From contig CAYRSH010000033.1 in NCBI GenBank assembly GCA_964426895.1, positions 1 through 18,595 on the forward strand: a stretch of 18,595 nucleotides of DNA, written 5' to 3'. This stretch comes from Caldipriscus sp964426895. GTDB lineage: Bacteria; Hydrothermota; Hydrothermia; LBFQ01. The notes below the pieces were generated by a model. The model saw only the letters and a list, made by a program, of their open reading frames with translations. It ran no database searches and was not told where the DNA came from. Shown in pieces: positions 14,209-18,595 of this stretch (the first letter of the stretch is position 1; every line of letters begins with the position of its first letter). The position numbers and the translations under genes were made by a program.

Positions 14209-15018
14209 ATGGGAAGGGTTTTCAGTTTTTTGGCAATTGTAGGTATTTTCCTTTTCGTTTTGTTTCCCTTTTATTGGATGTTTATAACATCCTTAAAAAC
14301 GCAAGCGGAGGCAATACTGTTCCCACCAACACTTTTTCCAAAGGAGATAACCCTTGAAGGTTATAAACTCGCCCTAACAAAACTCCAATTGGGAACAAGT
14401 ATCCTTATAACACTCGGCATGATAGTGTTTATAGTGCTTGGCGAATTGATAACATCAATTTTTGCCGCCTATGCTTTTTCTTGGTTGCAGTTTAGGGGAA
14501 GGGAGGTTTTGTTTTCCTTTTTGCTTTTAATGGCCTCTATACCAATGCCGGTTTATATCCTACAACTCTTTATAGTGGTTCAAAGGTTGGGAATGGTGGA
14601 TACCTTTGCGGGTTTGGTTGTCCCTTGGATAGCAAACATTTATTCCATATTCCTTTTAAGGCAGGCCTTCCGAAATATACCGAGGGATTTAAGGGATGCG
14701 GTTTATATTGATGGGGGTGGGGATTTAACATTCCTCTTCAAGGTTGCAATTCCAATAGTTAAACCCATAATTATTACGATAGCCATTTTTAGCGCCGTTT
14801 ATACCTGGAATTCCTTTATGTGGCCTTTATTGGTTGTTTCCGATAAGGGTTTAAGACCGATTCAACTGGCAGTGGCATATTTCGCACAGGGTGAAACGAC
14901 AAACTATCCCGCCCTTATGGCCGCATCCTTTTTAAGCAGTTTACCCGCATTACTCGTATTCGTACTATTCCAAAGGCAGATAACCGAGATATACGCAAGG
15001 GGAGGTTTAAAGGATTGA
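14209..15018 (+). CDS. ABC transporter permease, carbohydrate-uptake MalG type
   Basis: An inner-membrane permease of the binding-protein-dependent sugar importer class. The 269 residues contain about six hydrophobic segments, the first at 5-25 (FSFLAIVGIFLFVLFPFYW) followed by ITSLKTQAE, which is typical of MalG homologues. The cytoplasmic loop that contacts the ATPase is at about 156-186: NIPRDLRDAVYIDGGG, then KVAIPIVKP. The classic EAA-x3-G reads DAVYIDG here, an ordinary variation. No substrate-binding protein, MalF-type partner or ATPase is encoded in the window, and the flanking genes (oxidoreductase, radC) are unrelated, so this is an orphan permease. There is no ribosome site before the ATG at 14209; a TATAAA box eight bases upstream suggests leaderless translation. 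Its TGA overlaps the TTG start of radC. Substrate unknown. Confidence 0.9.
   Translation: MGRVFSFLAIVGIFLFVLFPFYWMFITSLKTQAEAILFPPTLFPKEITLEGYKLALTKLQLGTSILITLGMIVFIVLGELITSIFAAYAFSWLQFRGREVLFSFLLLMASIPMPVYILQLFIVVQRLGMVDTFAGLVVPWIANIYSIFLLRQAFRNIPRDLRDAVYIDGGGDLTFLFKVAIPIVKPIIITIAIFSAVYTWNSFMWPLLVVSDKGLRPIQLAVAYFAQGETTNYPALMAASFLSSLPALLVFVLFQRQITEIYARGGLKD
15001..15006 (+). promoter_or_regulatory. Ribosome binding site GGAGGT that fixes the radC TTG start
   Basis: GGAGGT, extended by two further G upstream, lies eight bases before the TTG at 15015. No ATG or GTG is available in frame near this position, so the site decides an unusual start codon. Confidence 0.75.
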
Positions 15019-15659
15019 AGAGAATTCTACCCCGTGAAAAGGCTTTGTTATCGGGTATTAGGGCTTTAAGCGATGATGAACTGTTGGCCTTGGTTTTATC
15101 AACAGGAACGAGGAGGAAAAATGTTTTTGAACTCTCAAAATCCTTAATTGAAAGTTTTACCTTAAAAGAACTTTCCGAAATGCCGATAAAAGCCCTCTCA
15201 AAGGTTGAGGGGATAGGAAACGCGAAGGCTTTGAGGTTAACCGCATCGTTTGAGTTGGGTAGGAGGGTCTATTTCAAAGAATCCCAGCCCTTTGATAGAA
15301 AACACCTTTCAAATGTATTTTACGAGATGTCCCATTCCCGTAAGGAGCAATTGGTGATAATTATGTATGACGGTGGGGGTTTCCACATAAAAACGGAGTT
15401 AATAGCAGTTGGTAGTTTAAACTCCGTAATGGTTCATCCGAGGGAGATATTTGAACCCGTATTCAAATACGGGGCATCGCAGTTCATAATGGCGCATAAC
15501 CATCCCGACGGATCCATCCAACCATCCGACGAAGATATAAGTTTAACAAACGCCATAAGGGAACTCGCGGAGAAATTGGAGATAACATTTGTTGAGAGTT
15601 TTGTTGTGGGTAAGGATAAGGCATTCGGAATAATAAACGGCATTATTATGGAGGTCTAA
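15015..15659 (+). CDS. radC: RadC/YicR family JAB-domain protein
   Basis: RadC proteins were once thought to act in DNA repair; the real role is unresolved, and many are found with phage or competence genes. The 214 residues include a helix-hairpin-helix at about 60-75 (LSKVEGIGNAKALRL) and a C-terminal JAB metalloprotease-like domain with the metal site H161-N-H163-P-D then S171 and Asp174 (HNHPDGSIQPSDED), all residues intact. The length is normal. The start is TTG at 15015, overlapping the permease stop and preceded by GGAGGT. The adjacent hslO gene begins one base after the radC stop, so both are in one unit. This looks like the chromosomal housekeeping form, not a plasmid copy, since no mobile genes are nearby. 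Confidence 0.94.
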   Translation: MKRILPREKALLSGIRALSDDELLALVLSTGTRRKNVFELSKSLIESFTLKELSEMPIKALSKVEGIGNAKALRLTASFELGRRVYFKESQPFDRKHLSNVFYEMSHSRKEQLVIIMYDGGGFHIKTELIAVGSLNSVMVHPREIFEPVFKYGASQFIMAHNHPDGSIQPSDEDISLTNAIRELAEKLEITFVESFVVGKDKAFGIINGIIMEV

Positions 15660-15660
15660 A

Positions 15661-16464
15661 ATGGGTAAAGCCCTTTTGACGAGGAGGGGGAATTTGATAT
15701 TCGGGGTTATAAACAGCACGGATGTGGTTGCGAAGGCAAGGGATATTCATAAGACATCACCAACCGCCACCGCTTTACTCGGCAGGGTTTTAACGGGTTC
15801 TATACTTTATAGTTTGATGATAAGGGGGACGCAACCCAAGAATATAACGGTTGAAATCGTTTGTTCAGGCCCGGCAAAGCGTGTTATAGCTCAGGTTAGG
15901 ACGGATGGAAGGGTAAGGGGTTATATAGCAAATCCCAATGCGGATTTACCGGTAAGGTCCGATAAAAAGTTGGATGTTGCCGGAATTGTGGGGGGAGGTA
16001 TAATTAGGGTTATAAGGGAGGGATATGTTAGTGAGGTTCCTATAATCAGCGGTGAAATAGGCGAGGACTTCGCTTATTTTTTATACCAATCGGAGCAGAG
16101 GAGGAGTGCGGTGGGTTTGGGGGTTTTGGTTGGGGAGTACGGACAGGTGGTTAGTGCGGGGGGTTTTATAATTGAGGTTTTGGCGGATGCAACGGTAGAA
16201 GAAATAAGCGGTGTTGAAGAAAAGTTAAATGGGTTTTCCGTAAGCAAATACCTTTCAATGGGGAGGGATTCAATTGACCTTTTGAAGTTTTTAGCGGGTG
16301 ATGATGCCGAACCCATAGACGAGAGGGATTATGTGTATGAGTGTTGGTGCGATTACGAAAGGCTTTTGGAAACCGTTTTAAACGATGAAAGTATTGAGGA
16401 CAACACCGTAGCAACCTGTATATTCTGCAAAAGGGAATACATAATTAGGAAGTCCAAAAACTGA
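15661..16464 (+). CDS. hslO: Redox-regulated chaperone Hsp33
   Basis: Hsp33 is a cytosolic holdase switched on by oxidation: four cysteines hold zinc when reduced and form disulfides under oxidative and heat stress. The 267-residue protein (family usually 280-295) has the N-terminal core with TSPTATALLGR at 32-42 and a substrate-binding region rich in Gly (VGGGIIRVIREG), then the zinc domain near the end: Cys228-x-Cys230 and Cys253-x2-Cys256 (ECWC, then CIFCKREY). All four cysteines are present, so the switch should work. The ATG at 15661 has GGAGGT five bases upstream, embedded in the end of radC. It is the last gene of the unit; the next gene has its own TATAAT box 8 bases after the hslO stop. 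The presence of a redox switch implies at least occasional exposure to oxidants, although the nearby ferredoxin enzyme suggests a largely anaerobic metabolism. Confidence 0.95.
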   Translation: MGKALLTRRGNLIFGVINSTDVVAKARDIHKTSPTATALLGRVLTGSILYSLMIRGTQPKNITVEIVCSGPAKRVIAQVRTDGRVRGYIANPNADLPVRSDKKLDVAGIVGGGIIRVIREGYVSEVPIISGEIGEDFAYFLYQSEQRRSAVGLGVLVGEYGQVVSAGGFIIEVLADATVEEISGVEEKLNGFSVSKYLSMGRDSIDLLKFLAGDDAEPIDERDYVYECWCDYERLLETVLNDESIEDNTVATCIFCKREYIIRKSKN

Positions 16465-16471
16465 CCAAGCG

Positions 16472-16477
16472 TATAAT
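16472..16477 (+). promoter_or_regulatory. TATAAT -10 box, leaderless promoter of the P5C dehydrogenase gene
   Basis: A perfect TATAAT in the context GCGTATAATACC is followed by eight bases (ACCCGCCT) and the ATG at 16486. The spacer is pyrimidine-rich and cannot act as a ribosome site. No good -35 hexamer is seen at 16-18 bases. Confidence 0.6.
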
Positions 16478-16485
16478 ACCCGCCT

Positions 16486-18048
16486 ATGAGACCTTTCAGA
16501 CCAGAACCTTTAACGGATTTTTCAAAGGAAGAAAATGTTAAGGCTATAAAGGAAGCCTTACAAAAGACCAAAAGCCAATTTGGTAAGAGGTATCCCCTAA
16601 TAATAGGTGGAAAGGAATATACAACGGATAAGGTTTTTAAATCTTATAATCCCGCACACAAGGATGAAGTTGTCGGGGAGTTTTACGAGGCGGGTGAAAA
16701 AGAGGCCAATTTGGCAATAGAGGAGGCCTGGAAGGCCTTTGAATTTTGGAGTAGGTTCCCAGCGGAGGAGAGGGCGGCCTTCTTATTTAAAGCCGCAGAG
16801 GTTTTAAGGCGTCGCAGGTTTGAATTAACGGCATGGATGGTTTATGAGGTTGGCAAGAACTGGGTTGAAGCCGATGCCGATGTTGCCGAAGCCATAGATT
16901 ACTTGGACTATTACGCCCACCAGATGCTAAAATTTGCGGGAAATCAAGAGTTATCTTATATTTATGGCGAAAACAACGAGTACTTTTACATTCCCCTTGG
17001 CGTTGTGGTCGTAATACCTCCTTGGAACTTCCCGTTGGCCATACTCCTCGGAATGACAACCGCCGCTGTTGTTACCGGTAATACCGTGGTTTTAAAACCC
17101 GCTTCGGATTCCCCCATGATGGGATACCTCTTTATGGATGTTATGAGGGAAGCCGGTCTCCCGGATGGGGTTATAAACTTTTTAACGGGACCCGGTGGCT
17201 CCTTGGGCGGTTATCTCGTAAAGCATCCAAAAACCCGTATGGTTGCATTTACGGGTTCAATGAATGTGGGTACATGGATATACGAGGAGGCCGCCAAGAT
17301 AAGACCGGGACAAAAATGGTTGAAAAGGGTTATAGCAGAAATGGGTGGAAAGGATGCAATAATAGTGGATAACGATATTGACGAAAAGGATATACCCTTT
17401 ATAGCAAATCAAATAGTGGTGTCCGCATATGGTTATCAGGGGCAGAAGTGCTCGGCGGCTTCAAGGTTAATAATAGTTGAAGATGTTTATGATAGAATCT
17501 TGGAGGCGGTAATAGAGGAGGCTAAGAAGATAGAGGTTGGAGACCCGGCGGAAAACAAGTTTATGGGTCCGGTAATAAACGAGGGTGCGGAAAAGAAAAT
17601 CCTAAACTACATAGAGATAGGTAAAAACGAGGGTGAGTTGGTATTTGGGGGTGAAAAACTAAAAGGTGGTATATACGACGAGGGTTATTACATACAGCCC
17701 ACAATCTTTAAAGATGTGCCGCCAAACGCGAAAATAGCGCAGGAAGAAATATTCGGGCCGGTTTTATCCGTTATAAAGGCCAAGGATTTTGACGATGCTT
17801 TGAGAATAGCAAACGATACGATTTATGGGCTTACGGGTTCGGTATTTACAAAGAACAGGGAAAAGATATACAGGGCGAAGTGCGAATTCCATGTGGGTAA
17901 TCTCTACATAAACAGGAAATGCACGGGGGCCATAGTGGGCGTTCATCCATTTGGAGGCTTTAACATGTCCGGAACGGATGCAAAGGCCGGGGGTCCGGAT
18001 TATTTGTTATACTTTATGCAGGGTAAGAGCGTTTCCGAGAAGTTGTAA
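16486..18048 (+). CDS. rocA: 1-pyrroline-5-carboxylate (glutamate semialdehyde) dehydrogenase
   Basis: Oxidises glutamate gamma-semialdehyde, in equilibrium with P5C, to glutamate with NAD(P)+; this is the last step of proline and arginine breakdown. The 520-residue length fits the stand-alone RocA form, not PutA. Aldehyde dehydrogenase landmarks are present: PWNFP at 179-183, Lys204 in VVLKPAS, FTGS at 255-258, Glu285 in AEMGGKD and the nucleophile Cys322. P5C dehydrogenase identity is supported by YGYQGQKCSAASR around the cysteine and by GVHPFGGFNMSGTDAKAGG at 485-503, which closely follows the family pattern. The gene starts leaderlessly eight bases after a TATAAT box. No proline dehydrogenase, arginase or ornithine aminotransferase is in the window. 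The following small gene starts ten bases after the stop and in the same frame, so it may be read from the same message. Confidence 0.92.
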   Translation: MRPFRPEPLTDFSKEENVKAIKEALQKTKSQFGKRYPLIIGGKEYTTDKVFKSYNPAHKDEVVGEFYEAGEKEANLAIEEAWKAFEFWSRFPAEERAAFLFKAAEVLRRRRFELTAWMVYEVGKNWVEADADVAEAIDYLDYYAHQMLKFAGNQELSYIYGENNEYFYIPLGVVVVIPPWNFPLAILLGMTTAAVVTGNTVVLKPASDSPMMGYLFMDVMREAGLPDGVINFLTGPGGSLGGYLVKHPKTRMVAFTGSMNVGTWIYEEAAKIRPGQKWLKRVIAEMGGKDAIIVDNDIDEKDIPFIANQIVVSAYGYQGQKCSAASRLIIVEDVYDRILEAVIEEAKKIEVGDPAENKFMGPVINEGAEKKILNYIEIGKNEGELVFGGEKLKGGIYDEGYYIQPTIFKDVPPNAKIAQEEIFGPVLSVIKAKDFDDALRIANDTIYGLTGSVFTKNREKIYRAKCEFHVGNLYINRKCTGAIVGVHPFGGFNMSGTDAKAGGPDYLLYFMQGKSVSEKL

Positions 18049-18057
18049 AACCAACTT

Positions 18058-18462
18058 ATGGTAGCACTTTTTCTCCTTTCCGTTCAGGCGGAAGGGGATA
18101 CCCTTAGAGGTTCAAAGGGGGAGGTGGTAAAGTATATCCTCTCACAAGGGGTTCTCGGGTGTGGGGTTTATCCGGTTTTGGTGGGCGGTTGTACCCTGTT
18201 CTTTTCAAGGGATTTGGCGAGCAGCCTGTTGTATTCCGGTCTTTCATCAACGGATTACCTCCTTGTAAGCGCAACCTATGCAAAAAACCATGGTATTAAA
18301 AAACCCGTATCGGTTGCATCTTTTACGGGTGCATCAGACGGTTTGGCTTTGGGTTATTTGGTTTATGAAACGATTGAATTCTGGTCTTATCAACCGACAT
18401 ACCAACCCCTTGGCGATGTTGTATATCCCTATAATGCCAAGATGCTAACATTTATAGGGTAA
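18058..18462 (+). CDS. Small membrane or secreted protein of unknown function, frameshifted near its end
   Basis: ATG at 18058 opens a 134-residue frame that stops at TAA 18460-18462. It starts with a short hydrophobic stretch (MVALFLLSVQA) like a minimal signal peptide, then has Gly-rich hydrophobic segments at about 30-47 (VLGCGVYPVLVGGCTLFF) and 92-102 (ASDGLALGYLV), and two cysteines in the first of these. The stop appears premature: immediately after GGG at 18457-18459 the +1 frame continues with good coding sequence to 18580 (see next entry). Removing one G would give a single protein of 173 residues. There is no ribosome site before the ATG; a weak TAAAAC lies six bases upstream and overlaps the end of rocA, so expression could be by read-through or a weak leaderless promoter. 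I do not recognise the family. It is near the window edge, but the ORF pair is complete within it. Confidence 0.6.
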   Translation: MVALFLLSVQAEGDTLRGSKGEVVKYILSQGVLGCGVYPVLVGGCTLFFSRDLASSLLYSGLSSTDYLLVSATYAKNHGIKKPVSVASFTGASDGLALGYLVYETIEFWSYQPTYQPLGDVVYPYNAKMLTFIG

Positions 18463-18580
18463 TCTCTTGGGCTTTCACTTGGCAAACGGCGGTGGTTCCG
18501 AGGGGGCTTATGTCTTAAAAACCTTTGCCGTATTCCATATGCCTTATGCATATATGAACGCAAAGAGGTTAATACTCTAA
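18458..18580 (+). pseudogene. C-terminal continuation of the small membrane protein in the +1 frame
   Basis: From GGT at 18458 the frame reads GNLLGFHLANGGGSEG, then AYVLKTFAVFHMPYAYMNAK, and ends at TAA 18578-18580. Composition and codon choice (AGG for Arg, TTA/CTC for Leu) match real genes here, and no start codon or ribosome site of its own is present, so it is best read as the separated end of the gene starting at 18058. The shift point is a GGG run, where one extra base by sequencing error or mutation would explain the break. The last 15 bases of the window after the stop hold nothing recognisable. Confidence 0.55.
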
Positions 18581-18595
18581 GATTACTTCTTTGAC

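Noticed and set aside
1..18595. CRISPR arrays, transposase genes, long inverted repeats, tRNA or rRNA genes
   Set aside because: Read by eye on both strands; no regularly spaced repeats, transposase motifs, terminal inverted repeats or tRNA cloverleaf sequences were seen.

Overview
The window is a piece of bacterial chromosome, probably from an uncultured thermophile. FtsI, LepA, RadC, PgpA and Hsp33 are bacterial genes. Arginine is written almost entirely as AGG and isoleucine often as ATA, and the proteins are rich in Lys/Glu, which together suggest growth at high temperature. A run of exactly 100 N (4932-5031) looks like a scaffold gap, so this is probably a metagenome or draft assembly. 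I cannot place the phylum from sequence alone. A deep-branching thermophilic lineage such as the WOR-3/Hydrothermae type is only a guess.

Layout. (1) 1-4846, minus strand: a tight three-gene unit read right to left: an acyl-CoA synthetase, a YtcJ-type amidohydrolase and the septal transpeptidase FtsI. (2) 4890-5744, plus strand: a gene start cut off by the N gap, an unidentified gene tail, and a frameshifted, internally deleted FokI-like restriction endonuclease remnant. (3) 5810-10845, plus strand: an endonuclease III-like glycosylase, lepA, a doubly anchored VWA-like membrane protein and a GT4 glycosyltransferase, each overlapping the next by 4-8 bases. (4) 10842-13219, minus strand: an S9 peptidase followed by pgpA, convergent with the glycosyltransferase; the two stop codons overlap. 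(5) 13228-18580, plus strand: an orphan 2-oxoacid:ferredoxin oxidoreductase beta subunit, an orphan MalG-type ABC permease, radC, hslO (Hsp33), a P5C dehydrogenase and a short frameshifted membrane protein.

The genes are mostly housekeeping: cell division, translation, repair, phospholipid synthesis, redox stress and amino-acid catabolism. Two aspects stand out. First, expression appears to use two modes. Genes at the head of transcription units have a TATAAT-like box ending 8-9 bases before the start codon with no Shine-Dalgarno sequence (apparently leaderless), while most genes inside operons have good GGAGG-type sites. Second, an endonuclease III-family protein with a substituted catalytic lysine and a degraded hairpin motif lies directly downstream of a decayed restriction endonuclease. 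This recalls thermophile mismatch glycosylases that travel with restriction-modification systems.

No rRNA, tRNA, CRISPR array, insertion sequence or convincing intrinsic terminator was seen. Apart from the gap region, no stretch over 300 bases lacks a gene.
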